Below are positions 16,747-25,007 of a DNA stretch of 46,362 bases, piece by piece; position 1 is the stretch's first letter, and every line of letters begins with the position of its first letter. The stretch spans positions 1 to 46,362 of the forward strand of contig DASRYH010000001.1 in NCBI GenBank assembly GCA_035687245.1, in the 5' to 3' direction. The notes below the pieces were generated by a model, which was not told where the DNA came from, did no database searches, and saw only the letters and a list, made by a program, of their open reading frames with translations. The position numbers and the translations under genes were made by a program. The stretch comes from DASRYH01 sp035687245 (GTDB lineage Bacteria; Actinomycetota; Coriobacteriia; Anaerosomatales; PHET01).

Positions 16747-19700
16747 CTACTTGACCTTCACGGTCTTGGTGAGCGTGGTGAGCTCGTGCAGCGAGTCGGC
16801 CTTCACGGTCACGACCAGCTTCCACGTGCCCTTCTTGCTCAGCTTGACCTGCTTGCTGAAGACAGATGCGTTCTTGTCCTTCTTCGAGTTGGCGAGCTTG
16901 AGCTTCACGGTGCTCACGTACTTCGGCTTGCCCTTCACCACGCGGTACATCTTGACCGAAGCGACGCTCGTCGAACCCTTGGCGTGCCGCGGCTTGATGC
17001 TTCCCGACACCGTGAAGTACTTGCCGGCCTTGACCGTCGACTTCGACGTGGACGCAGACAGCTTCACCTTCGGGTAGACCGTGTATGGGGATCCGGCCAG
17101 TCCGGTGTCGACCACGAAGAAGCGGTAGACCGCCTTCGCCGAGGGCGCGACATCGTAGTAGTACTGGCCAGCGACACCAGTGGGGAGCGCCGTGCCCAGG
17201 GTGGTCCATGTTCCGCCGACGAGCTGCTGGAGCTGAACGGTCTTGCCCGACACGCCAGCGCCCAGCGCGTTGGTGATCATCGTATAGAGACGGGTCTTGG
17301 CCCCGAAGACAGGCGAGACGCTCGATGCCGAAGCACCGCTACCACTCGCACTCGTCTGTGCGGCCATCGGCAGCGTCGGGTCGAGCGGCACCGTGACGGT
17401 AGCAGCTTTGGGTGCCGATGCGTTGCCAGCCGCGTCGTAGGCGACGACGGAGTAGGTGTAGGTTCCACCCGGAGCAACCGCAGAGTCGATGAACGACGTG
17501 GCCTTCGTGCCAACGAGCGGGGCACCGTTGCGCGAAATCTCGTAGTGATCCATCGCGCCGGCGTCGGTCGCGTGCCACGAGACACTGACCGACGAGCTGC
17601 TCAGCGCGGTCGCCGAAAGATCGAGCATGACGGGCTTGGCGGCGTCGAGTACCAGGTTTATGTCCTGGTTGGTGAGCGAGTCTGCGATGTGGATGGTCTT
17701 GGCTGCGGCCTGGGGAACCAGGGTGCCGCCGTTGCCGTACCAGCCCAGCGTGCTTCCGTCGGCCACGTACTCGACAACGTAGTCACCGGCGATCAGCCCC
17801 GACGCGTAGAGGTCGTCGTTGGGCATCTCCACGGTACTCGAATCAACGATGAACGTGCTGCCGTTCGGCATCTTCTGATAGACGTTCATCGTCACTCCGA
17901 GCTTGCTGCGCCCGTCGACGAAGAAGTCGCTGAAGAGCATCGCATCGGGTGACATAGTGGCGTTGGCAACCTTCGTTTCGCCCGCCACAAGCTCGACCAC
18001 GGTCGCGCCTTCACGCCTCATGGAGTTGTCGTAGAACTCACTTTGCACATAGTTGCTTGATTCGTCGTCCCAGATGCCGGGAAACTCCACGTAGTAGCTC
18101 CCGGGATTCAGACCGCCGAGGGTGTAGTACCCGTCCTCATCGGTGCCGGTGAAGCCACCATCGACCCATTCATCTGGGTTGGCACCGTAAACATCGACCA
18201 TTTCCCACTTGATTGGCCTTCCTGCGGCGTCAACCACGCGACCGCTCAGCTTGGCGGCCCGCTTCATGAGGATCTCATCGAGCGCGCCGTCGGCGGACAG
18301 GGGACCGGTGTACCCCTCCTTTGACAGCCAGTCGCCGTTCGGGTCGTAGGCGCTAGTCGAGTAGCCGAGAGCGCTGGGCGGCACGACGAGCTGATAGAGG
18401 CCGGTCTCGTCGGTCACGGTCGACATGCCCTCGTCGTAGCCCGAATCCGCCTGCAGTGACATCTCGATGCCCTCGAGCCCGGGGTTGTTCTCCACGTCAC
18501 CGTTGACCTGCCCCGTTATCCGCAGCTGACCTGCGGCCATGGTGACCTGGAAGTCCTGCGTGGTTGTTGCACCACTCGTTACCCCAGAGCCCACATCCTG
18601 CTGCTCGAAGCGACCGTAGTCGTCGGTGACAGACACGGCGTAGTCGCCGGGAGCGAGTCCCATTGCGGTGTAGGAACCGTCGGGTCGCGTGAACTCCAGA
18701 TAGCCCGAATCGCCTTCGAACTGCGGCTCGAACTTGAGCCGCACGCCGCCCGCAGGCGCGCCTGTATCAGCATCGATGATTGTGCCCGCGATGGTGCCGG
18801 ACTGCGTCATCGTCACATCGCGCCCGGTGACGCTTGCGCCCTCGGGGATGACTATCGGATCGCTGGGTTCCGGAGTCGCCGGATCGTCATATACGGTGCC
18901 AAGATAGGGATAATCGCGGTCCCAGGAGTCGTTGAACTCGAGGTAGACCCCGTTCGGCGGAACACGATCGATCGTGTAGGCACCGGAGGCGTTCGTCTTG
19001 GTCTCGCCCACCCATTCGGTGTCCCAAACGCCTTGGTGGTAGGCGGACACATAGACCGACGGGATCCCTGCGCCTGTGGCATCGTCACGCACGGTGCCCG
19101 AGATTCGACCGCTGCGGTACAGGACGACCTCTGTGGTCGCCTGAGAGCCCGAGGGAACGGCGTCATAGCTGAACGAACCGGCGCAGTAGGCACCGCTATC
19201 GTCGTAGAGGTAACCCCAGCCGCTCATGTTGCCTACGCCGACGACGTTGGCTTCGCCCTGCGCATTGGTGTAGCCCCAGGTGTAGCCGGAGTCCTGCGCG
19301 GGATTGCTCGAATCTCCCCAGAAGGCCTCCACGCCGATGTTAGCGAGCAACCCACCACTGGTGTTCTTCACCCGAACGGTTTCGGTCGTCAAGGGCCCCG
19401 CGTCGGCGACAGTCAGCTCATAGCCGCCGATGGCCCACTCGTCCGCGTCGTCACAGTCGAGCCGAAGGTAGACCGTGCTGCTGGTGGTCGCCTTGTAGAG
19501 CCACTGGTCGAGCTCGACACGCTCGCCAGCCGCCGTGTAGAGGTCCGGTTCGATCCAAACCGGGCCCTGGAGTCTGATGCGGTAGCCGTGGCCGGCGACC
19601 GTGTCGAACTTCACCCAGTCGACATCGTCAAGCGAGTGCATCGTCCGGTCCTGCGTCTCGCCCACAGCGATAGTCGACGCAGTCGCCATGGTGTCGTCGG

Positions 19701-19824
19701 GTTCGTACACGTCACCGGCGACGACCGCGCCGGCTGGGACGACCATCAGTGAAACCAGGAGCGCCGCTGCGGTGAGCAGAGACATCGCTCTGCGGCCGCG
19801 GCGGCGCAACATCCATCCGTCCAT
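16747..19824 (-). CDS. Large modular secreted surface protein (PPC, carboxypeptidase-regulatory-like repeats, FN3, C-terminal Ig-like module)
   Basis: 1025 residues. After a signal peptide (about 1-36, ending AGAVVAG) comes a pre-peptidase C-terminal-like domain (37-143, 'VYEPDDTMATA...DWVKF'). Several carboxypeptidase-regulatory/Cna-B-like beta repeats follow to about 690, with the recurring 'G.Y.l.gL.pG.Y.V.f' pattern (e.g. GYYTLGGLNPGSYYVEF). Then comes a fibronectin III domain (about 705-800). The last 200 residues hold two Lys-rich beta modules; the final one (YFTVSGSIKPRHAKGSTS...) recurs in the 37691-39259 protein. No catalytic motif or sortase signal was seen; the C-terminus is simply basic. 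The start at 19824 follows GGGGGAAG. Likely adhesive or structural. Confidence 0.88.
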   Translation of the reverse strand: MDGWMLRRRGRRAMSLLTAAALLVSLMVVPAGAVVAGDVYEPDDTMATASTIAVGETQDRTMHSLDDVDWVKFDTVAGHGYRIRLQGPVWIEPDLYTAAGERVELDQWLYKATTSSTVYLRLDCDDADEWAIGGYELTVADAGPLTTETVRVKNTSGGLLANIGVEAFWGDSSNPAQDSGYTWGYTNAQGEANVVGVGNMSGWGYLYDDSGAYCAGSFSYDAVPSGSQATTEVVLYRSGRISGTVRDDATGAGIPSVYVSAYHQGVWDTEWVGETKTNASGAYTIDRVPPNGVYLEFNDSWDRDYPYLGTVYDDPATPEPSDPIVIPEGASVTGRDVTMTQSGTIAGTIIDADTGAPAGGVRLKFEPQFEGDSGYLEFTRPDGSYTAMGLAPGDYAVSVTDDYGRFEQQDVGSGVTSGATTTQDFQVTMAAGQLRITGQVNGDVENNPGLEGIEMSLQADSGYDEGMSTVTDETGLYQLVVPPSALGYSTSAYDPNGDWLSKEGYTGPLSADGALDEILMKRAAKLSGRVVDAAGRPIKWEMVDVYGANPDEWVDGGFTGTDEDGYYTLGGLNPGSYYVEFPGIWDDESSNYVQSEFYDNSMRREGATVVELVAGETKVANATMSPDAMLFSDFFVDGRSKLGVTMNVYQKMPNGSTFIVDSSTVEMPNDDLYASGLIAGDYVVEYVADGSTLGWYGNGGTLVPQAAAKTIHIADSLTNQDINLVLDAAKPVMLDLSATALSSSSVSVSWHATDAGAMDHYEISRNGAPLVGTKATSFIDSAVAPGGTYTYSVVAYDAAGNASAPKAATVTVPLDPTLPMAAQTSASGSGASASSVSPVFGAKTRLYTMITNALGAGVSGKTVQLQQLVGGTWTTLGTALPTGVAGQYYYDVAPSAKAVYRFFVVDTGLAGSPYTVYPKVKLSASTSKSTVKAGKYFTVSGSIKPRHAKGSTSVASVKMYRVVKGKPKYVSTVKLKLANSKKDKNASVFSKQVKLSKKGTWKLVVTVKADSLHELTTLTKTVKVK

Positions 19825-19932
19825 TCTTCCCCCGTTCGCTGCGGCCCCGCAGGGCCCCTCGTTGCAGTCCAAACCAGATTACGGTTGGTTAGTGGACCTA
19901 TGCAATGGCTGACCGAGGGTTAATGCACATAA

Positions 19933-20946
19933 TCAGAAGAGAGTCCCAGTGCTCCCCTCTTCGGCACCCGAACGACTGGTGCCACCTGCACCTTCTTCAA
20001 GCGGGTCGCCGGTGAGGGCTCCATCGGCGCGCGGCGCGACGATGTCACCCAGGATGCCCGCCATCTCGCGCGCATTGCGGGGTGCGTAGTCGTACTTGCA
20101 GTTGTTGAACATGACCCACGTGCGTTCGGTCTCTTCGGCAAGACGCTCGATGGGCTCGCGCCACTCCGCAAGTTCGGCAGGCTCGTAGAGGTAGTCGAAG
20201 CGGTCGGCCGCCGAAGCGGTGCGCGCATGCCACGTCTCGCGGTTGCGCCCGTGGAAGCGCACGTAGCCCAGCGGCGCAGTTGCTGCCGACAGCGGCGGCA
20301 TCGCCTGGCCGGTCTCGACGGCGGGCGCGTCGACAGAGACGAAGCTGAGGCCGTGGTCGGCGAGGAACTTCATCGTGCGGCTGACGTTGCTGTCGGCGAC
20401 CCACGAAGCGTGGCGGAACTCGACGAAGACGGCATAGGGCTGCAGCAGCTCTGTGGCGTGCGCCACTTCGGCGAGGTTCTGCTCGCGTTTGGTGCGATCA
20501 ACTGCGGTGAACCACGGCGGGTATTGCATGAGAATCCCGCCGAGCTTGCCGGCCTCCGCAAGCGGCTCAATCGACTCGAGGAAGAGCTCGTTGGCACGCT
20601 CGCGCATGCGCTCGTCGGGGTGGCGGACGCGCCCGCGGTTGGTGAGCTCGTAGTCGAACGGCCCGTCTCGCAACTCGGGGTGGAGCGCGCGTTCGTCGAC
20701 GTCATGGCCGGTCAGCATGCCGAAGGCTTTGACGTGGAAGGTGAAGTCCTTTGGTGTGCGCTCTGCCCAGTGGCGCGCGTACTCGACCTTGGGGATGCCG
20801 TAGAACGAAGAGTCGATCTCGACTGTATCGAAGCGGCTGGCGTAGTAGCGCAGTCGTGATTCGGCCGTGTTGACGCCAGACGGGTACCACCGCTCGATCA
20901 TCGTCTTGTCAGTCCACGAACAGGTGCCGACCACTACGTCACCCAC
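19933..20946 (-). CDS. DUF72 (YecE-like) family protein
   Basis: A 337-residue soluble protein with a TIM-barrel-like family pattern: GTCSWTD near the N-terminus, RLRYYASRFDTVEIDSSFYG, FHVKAFGMLTGH, ILMQYPPWF, FVEFRHASW and YVRFHGRNRETWHA. These are the typical DUF72 signatures. The molecular function of the family is not established. The start is GTG at 20946 with GGGAGGTGA just upstream. The last 40 residues (acidic, Gly-rich) extend past the usual domain. It appears monocistronic. Confidence 0.9.
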   Translation of the reverse strand: MGDVVVGTCSWTDKTMIERWYPSGVNTAESRLRYYASRFDTVEIDSSFYGIPKVEYARHWAERTPKDFTFHVKAFGMLTGHDVDERALHPELRDGPFDYELTNRGRVRHPDERMRERANELFLESIEPLAEAGKLGGILMQYPPWFTAVDRTKREQNLAEVAHATELLQPYAVFVEFRHASWVADSNVSRTMKFLADHGLSFVSVDAPAVETGQAMPPLSAATAPLGYVRFHGRNRETWHARTASAADRFDYLYEPAELAEWREPIERLAEETERTWVMFNNCKYDYAPRNAREMAGILGDIVAPRADGALTGDPLEEGAGGTSRSGAEEGSTGTLF

Positions 20947-21113
20947 GTCTCACCTCCCACTCCGCTGAGGCTTCTCGGCGCCGCGTAGCGTACGCGGCTG
21001 CTAGTGCGAATCTACCCCACCGCTGCGACAGAGCGCTCGCGTTTCGTCGGCTCAGAAGACACGACAGGCCGCCGAATGGCAGCCCGTCGGAGAGTCGCTC
21101 TGTTGAACCAGCG

Positions 21114-21506
21114 CTACTGAGCAGCGCCACACTGTCCGCTGCTCGGGCACGTCCCGCCGCACGCCGAGTTCAAGCCCGTAGCCGTCTTGTCGCAGGTGCC
21201 TGCGTTAGGGCACGTCGCGCAGTCGCCCGTGCACGCGGCGCCTTTGTCGCAGCTCGCACAGTCGCCGCCGCAGGCGCCGGCATTCGGGCAGGTAGCGCAG
21301 TCGCCCGTGCAGGACGTCGCAGCCTGAGCCGCACCCGTCTGGCAGGGGGTGGCGTTCGAGCAGTCGGCACATGCAGCGGCCGATGCCGACACGGTAGCCG
21401 CAGGCGCTGCTTTCGGCGTGATTGCGTTAGCGATGCCGAAGCTGCCCAGAGCGAATCCCAAAACGAGAGCCACGGCAACCAGCGCGATGATCTTCTTGGT
21501 GCTCAT
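21114..21506 (-). CDS. Exported Cys-rich repeat protein
   Basis: 130 residues. A signal peptide or anchor (6-30, IIALVAVALVLGFALGSFGIANA) is followed by a short Ala/Thr linker and a domain of about 85 residues with 16 cysteines. The cysteines fall mostly in a repeated CxxDCxxC pattern: CTGDCATCPNAGAC, CGGDCASC, then CTGDCATCPNAGTC again. No known domain is recognised. The regular CxxC spacing suggests metal or Fe-S binding, or disulfide-rich packing, outside the cell. The start at 21506 has GGGAGGTC upstream. It is divergent from a ferredoxin gene, with an extended -10 TGCTAGTCT at 21628-21636. Confidence 0.8.
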   Translation of the reverse strand: MSTKKIIALVAVALVLGFALGSFGIANAITPKAAPAATVSASAAACADCSNATPCQTGAAQAATSCTGDCATCPNAGACGGDCASCDKGAACTGDCATCPNAGTCDKTATGLNSACGGTCPSSGQCGAAQ

Positions 21507-21627
21507 CCGACCTCCCGAACAGACCACACGTTAACAAGTCCCGCAGACCGTATCAGCAAGATGTGAACGCCGTATGAACGCGCTCGCAGGGCTTCGCCGC
21601 ACGAGTACGCGGGTAGAAACCCGGTAC

Positions 21628-21636
21628 AGACTAGCA
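21628..21636 (-). promoter_or_regulatory. Extended -10 element upstream of the Cys-rich protein gene
   Basis: TGCTAGTCT on the minus strand, about 122 bases before the ATG at 21506. Same TGCTAnnnT form as at five other promoters here. No clear -35. Confidence 0.4.
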
Positions 21637-21674
21637 AAGCCGCCGGCCGCCGACGCATACACAAGGAGCCCGCC

Positions 21675-21866
21675 ATGAAGCCCGTCGTCGATCACGATCT
21701 CTGCATCGGATGTGGCAACTGCGAGGATGCCTGCCCCGAGGTCTTCCGGCTCGAAGACGACGGACTCGCTCATGTCATCGTTGAGAAGCCAGGCGACGAG
21801 CTGTACGGTTGCACCCGTGAGGCCGCCGAATCCTGCCCCGTTGACGCGATCAACATAGAGATGTGA
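21675..21866 (+). CDS. Ferredoxin, single [4Fe-4S] type
   Basis: A 63-residue electron carrier. C10, C13 and C16 (CIGCGNC) plus C57 of the SCPVDAI motif match the ligands of monocluster ferredoxins. C20 and C46 occupy the positions that form a disulfide in D. gigas-type ferredoxins. The rest is acidic, as usual. AAGGAG lies upstream of the ATG. Its stop overlaps the GTG start of the RF-1-domain gene by 4 bases (GTGA), an unusual pairing of an electron carrier with a ribosome-rescue type protein. Confidence 0.93.
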   Translation: MKPVVDHDLCIGCGNCEDACPEVFRLEDDGLAHVIVEKPGDELYGCTREAAESCPVDAINIEM

Positions 21867-22234
21867 GCGCACAGATACCCGACGGATATGTACTTCCCGA
21901 TACCGACGCCGCGCTGCTAGCCGAGTGCGACGTCGATGTCTTTCGCGCGAGCGGCCCCGGCGGACAAGGCGTCAACACGACCGATTCGGCAGTCCGCCTC
22001 ACGCACGTGCCCACGGGGCTCGTTGTCGTGTGCCGCGAGGAGCGCAGCCAGCTTCGCAACAAGAATCTCGCCCTCGAACGCCTTCGCGCACGCATCGAGC
22101 GCCTCATGGCTCCTCCCCCGCCGCCCCGCAAGCGCACCCGGCCCTCGAAGGCCGCCGTCCAGCGCCGGCTGACCGCAAAGACCCAGCGCGCGCAGACCAA
22201 AGCCCACCGAAAGCCCCCCGCGCACGGCGAGTAG
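21863..22234 (+). CDS. RF-1 domain (GGQ) peptidyl-tRNA hydrolase-like protein
   Basis: 123 residues. It contains the peptide-release motif GGQ in RASGPGGQGVNTTDSAVRLTH, followed by the VVVCREERSQLRNKNLALERLRARI helix-strand pattern of the RF-1 domain. The C-terminal tail is basic and Pro/Arg/Lys-rich, as in ArfB (YaeJ), where it enters the empty mRNA channel. There is no codon-recognition domain, so it should act in rescue of stalled ribosomes or in peptidyl-tRNA hydrolysis. It starts at GTG overlapping the ferredoxin stop. The related small GGQ protein PrfH is an alternative assignment. Confidence 0.88.
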   Translation: MSAQIPDGYVLPDTDAALLAECDVDVFRASGPGGQGVNTTDSAVRLTHVPTGLVVVCREERSQLRNKNLALERLRARIERLMAPPPPPRKRTRPSKAAVQRRLTAKTQRAQTKAHRKPPAHGE

Positions 22235-22328
22235 CCGAGACCGCGGCGGGTGCAAACGCCTCGTTCATCTACCTTGTAGCCACCCGCCCTCGGCAAGCCC
22301 GACGCGCAGCGTCTATCCAACCTGATAC

Positions 22329-22337
22329 TGCTAGTCT
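22329..22337 (+). promoter_or_regulatory. Extended -10 element of the MltG-like gene
   Basis: TGCTAGTCT, 30 bases before the ATG at 22368; GAAAGGAG serves as ribosome binding site. No convincing -35 seen. Confidence 0.45.
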
Positions 22338-22367
22338 GAGAATCCACGCTCGCCGAAAGGAGTCAGC

Positions 22368-23276
22368 ATGCGAAGAGTCGCGCTTGCAGCCATCGCTGCC
22401 GCGCTGCTCCTTGTCGGCTGTACTCCCGGCAGCGCCGAGCGAGCGAAGGCCCCGGACCCTTCGGCCTCGACAGCGAGCGCAGGGCAGCCCGCCCCCAAGC
22501 CGAAGCTCGTCGCCACGATCACTGTGAAGCGCGGCTCTCAGCTCGAGCGCGACATCGTGCCGCAGCTCGCCAAGGCGTTTGAGCTAACCGATGAAGCCGT
22601 GAAATCGCAACTCGCCGCCGCTTCATCCGACCTCATCAGCAAGGACGCCAAGGGCTTTCGGCGTATGGAGGGCATGATCTCACCGGGCACCTACGAAGTC
22701 CGCGAGGACTCCGCGCTCGACGAGCTAGTCGCCACTTGGGTGACAGCCTCTGAAGGGCGCTACGCCCGCGTTGCGGAGTCGGTAGCCAAACCCAATGACC
22801 TCTCGCTCAGCGAGCGCCTCACGCTCGCGTCGATGGTCGATGCCGAGTGCCTGGGTGGAGACGGTCGCGACAAGGTCGCCGCTGCCTTCCTCAACCGCCT
22901 CAGCGACCACCAGCGGCTTCAGTCCTGCGTGACCGCCGAGTACGCGGTGGGCTTCCAGCGCCCCTACCTGCTCAACAAGGACGTCGAGGTGAAAAGCGCG
23001 TACAACACCTACACAACAGACGGCCTGCCCGCGGGCCCAATCTGTGCGGTGAGCGATGAGAGTCTCGCCGTCGCGTCGGCCATGTCGCAAGATGCTGACG
23101 TCTACTACTTCTTCTACGACTACATGGCCGGAGAGCTGCACTTCTTCTCCGACTACACCAAGTTCCGGAAGGCCGCTGTCGCATCGCGCGCCCGTTTCGA
23201 CGCCGAATCGACCGTGGACGCCCACGACAAGGTGAACAAGCAGGACCTCTATGGCAAGGGAAACGATGAGCAGTAG
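22368..23276 (+). CDS. MltG/YceG-like endolytic murein transglycosylase, lipoprotein form
   Basis: 302 residues. A lipobox LLVGC (Cys18) replaces the membrane helix of classical MltG. A LysM-like region follows at about 48-110. The YceG core includes LASMVDAECLGGDGRDKVAAAF (154-174), where E160 aligns with the catalytic Glu of the usual S-I-V-E-K-E motif and the first Glu is replaced by Asp158. It continues with NRLSDHQRLQSCVTAEYAVG and AYNTYTTDGLPAGPI (211-225). MltG cleaves nascent glycan strands and sets their length. The cysteines at 161, 187 and 226 are atypical. The 3' end overlaps the GT39 gene by 11 bases. Confidence 0.82.
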   Translation: MRRVALAAIAAALLLVGCTPGSAERAKAPDPSASTASAGQPAPKPKLVATITVKRGSQLERDIVPQLAKAFELTDEAVKSQLAAASSDLISKDAKGFRRMEGMISPGTYEVREDSALDELVATWVTASEGRYARVAESVAKPNDLSLSERLTLASMVDAECLGGDGRDKVAAAFLNRLSDHQRLQSCVTAEYAVGFQRPYLLNKDVEVKSAYNTYTTDGLPAGPICAVSDESLAVASAMSQDADVYYFFYDYMAGELHFFSDYTKFRKAAVASRARFDAESTVDAHDKVNKQDLYGKGNDEQ

Positions 23277-24828
23277 TGTGAAGGCGGCCCTGCTGCCGAA
23301 GATGGACATGCGACGCTGGACGGGCCTGGGGGCGATGCTCTTGGTGGCCCTGATTCTGCGCGGCGCGCGCCTCTCCGAGCCGCCTGGCGGCTTCCACGTC
23401 TTCAACGAGGGCTTCTATATCGACTTGGCGCGACGCATGGCGCAGCAGCCCTTCTTCGGCTGGCTGACGCACCCGCTCGACGTCAACAACCCGCCGCTCT
23501 TCCCGCTATTCGTTTCGCTGCTCTACAGGTTGGGTGCGCCGCTGGTAGCCGGCGCACGCGCGGTCAGCGTTGCGTCTGGCGTCGTCACCGTCTACGCGAC
23601 GTTCCTGCTCGGCCGACTGCTCTACACCGACCGCGTCGGCACGATCGCGGCAGCGCTGGTGGCTGTCATGCCCGGCGTCGTGATGGTCGACCACAACATT
23701 CAAGTGGACCCGCTCTTCGTGGCACTCATGGTCGGCAGCGTGCTGCTGTATGTCGTGGCCGCTCGCACCGGCTCGAATGGTTCTGCGATCGCCGCCGGCG
23801 TGATGCTCGGCTTGTGCCTGCTCACCAAACAGGCAGCGGTCGTGGCGGTTGCCGCGCTGTTCATGTGGGAGACGTGGAGCGCGAGCGGTCTGAGGTGGTT
23901 GAAGAATCCGCGAGTATGGCGCTTTGGCGTTGCCTTCGTCGCCGTCGGCGCTCCATGGTTCCTCGTCCAGGCGGTCACCAACAAGGCGGGCCAGATGTTC
24001 GCCAACGCAGCCAGCATCTCTCAGACCAGCACGGCGATGGGCTACGGCACGACCTTCTGGACCACATTCCTCGGCGGCGAACTGCTCGCAATGCTGTTCC
24101 CCGCAGTCGCGCTGCTCGCAGTCATCGGCCTGGTAATGCAGGCGCGTCGCCATGGTCCTGCCGACAAGCTCGTGATCTCGATGTGCGTCGGCTACGTCGC
24201 GTGGTACGTCGTCTTCCACCAGCACTCCTACTACCTGCTCCCGCTCGGCCCGGTAGCCGCCCTCGCTGCCGCCCACGCCTTCGATGCGCTGACCTCACGC
24301 GTGCCGAAGTGGCCGGTAGCCGTCTCCGCGGCGCTTCTCGTACCGGTGGCATTTGCCGCAGTGGTGATGCTCGCTGGGCACAAGTGGGGCTACTTCTCTC
24401 CGATGTCGCTTCATGCGCCCGCGAGCAGCAGCGGCGTCACGCGCCTCTACGTCGACCCGGGTGCGACGGACTTCTACGGCCCGACAGTGGATGTTGTCGA
24501 CTCGCGCTACAAGGTGATTCGGCAAGGCGTCGGCACCTATGCTGCCGAATCGGCGCAGACCAATGACGGCAGCGTGATACTGGCAGGCGACGTGCGGCGT
24601 GCCGACGGTACCCCGATCACGCCGGCCGAGATCCTCAGCGACACGTGGTACGAGCCGGTTGCGTTTGGCTACGCCATCACGGCGACGCCTATGAACCTAA
24701 CCTGGACGTCGTTCTTCGGTGGAAGTCGCTGGGCGGCGAGGCGAGTCGGTCCTCCGTGGCGATTCGGCATGCAGCAGTCGACAGTACCGTGCTTCTACGC
24801 GCTCTATGATCGAGACTGCTTCAGGTAG
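23266..24828 (+). CDS. Glycosyltransferase family 39-like (GT-C) membrane protein
   Basis: 520 residues with about ten to twelve membrane helices. The first extracytoplasmic loop, GFHVFNEGFYIDLARRM, carries the acidic motif expected of GT-C enzymes of the PMT/ArnT type, which transfer sugars from polyprenyl-phosphate carriers. The last ~130 residues are a soluble outer domain. The ATG at 23266 is preferred over 23251 because AAGGGA lies 6 bases upstream and it overlaps the end of the MltG-like gene. The acceptor (protein, lipid or glycan) is unknown; coupling with an MltG-like enzyme suggests a wall glycopolymer. Confidence 0.85.
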   Translation: MSSSVKAALLPKMDMRRWTGLGAMLLVALILRGARLSEPPGGFHVFNEGFYIDLARRMAQQPFFGWLTHPLDVNNPPLFPLFVSLLYRLGAPLVAGARAVSVASGVVTVYATFLLGRLLYTDRVGTIAAALVAVMPGVVMVDHNIQVDPLFVALMVGSVLLYVVAARTGSNGSAIAAGVMLGLCLLTKQAAVVAVAALFMWETWSASGLRWLKNPRVWRFGVAFVAVGAPWFLVQAVTNKAGQMFANAASISQTSTAMGYGTTFWTTFLGGELLAMLFPAVALLAVIGLVMQARRHGPADKLVISMCVGYVAWYVVFHQHSYYLLPLGPVAALAAAHAFDALTSRVPKWPVAVSAALLVPVAFAAVVMLAGHKWGYFSPMSLHAPASSSGVTRLYVDPGATDFYGPTVDVVDSRYKVIRQGVGTYAAESAQTNDGSVILAGDVRRADGTPITPAEILSDTWYEPVAFGYAITATPMNLTWTSFFGGSRWAARRVGPPWRFGMQQSTVPCFYALYDRDCFR

Positions 24829-24831
24829 AGA

Positions 24832-24860
24832 GAAGCCGGCCCCGTGAGGGAGCCGGCTTC
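24832..24860. terminator. Bidirectional hairpin between GT39 gene and tRNA-Val
   Basis: A 9-bp perfect stem (GAAGCCGGC / GCCGGCTTC) with an 11-base loop, 3 bases after the GT39 stop and 11 bases after the tRNA-Val 3' end. It has a weak U-rich flank (TCTCT) on the minus strand. Confidence 0.6.
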
Positions 24861-24870
24861 CGCAAGTTCG

Positions 24871-24945
24871 TGGTGGGCGATGAGGGATTTGAACCCCCGA
24901 CCTTGTCCTTGTAAGGGACCTGCGCTCCCGCTGCGCCAATCGCCC
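24871..24945 (-). tRNA. tRNA-Val (TAC)
   Basis: 75 nt with encoded CCA. Acceptor GGGCGAT pairs with ATCGCCC, discriminator A. The anticodon loop CTTACAA gives TAC; the T loop is TTCAAAT. Confidence 0.96.
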
Positions 24946-24978
24946 GTATTCGTGATGCGTGCCCAAAGAGCGTCGCTC

Positions 24979-24987
24979 ATTCTAGCA
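24979..24987 (-). promoter_or_regulatory. Extended -10 element of tRNA-Val
   Basis: TGCTAGAAT on the minus strand, 34 bases before the tRNA 5' end. The -35 region (CTGGCG at a 17-base spacing) is weak. Confidence 0.5.
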
Positions 24988-25007
24988 GGGAGCGGCACGA
25001 GCGCCAG

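Noticed and set aside
16690..17952. A 420-codon plus-strand frame
   Set aside because: It runs through the terminator hairpin and antisense to the modular surface-protein gene; composition is that of a shadow frame.
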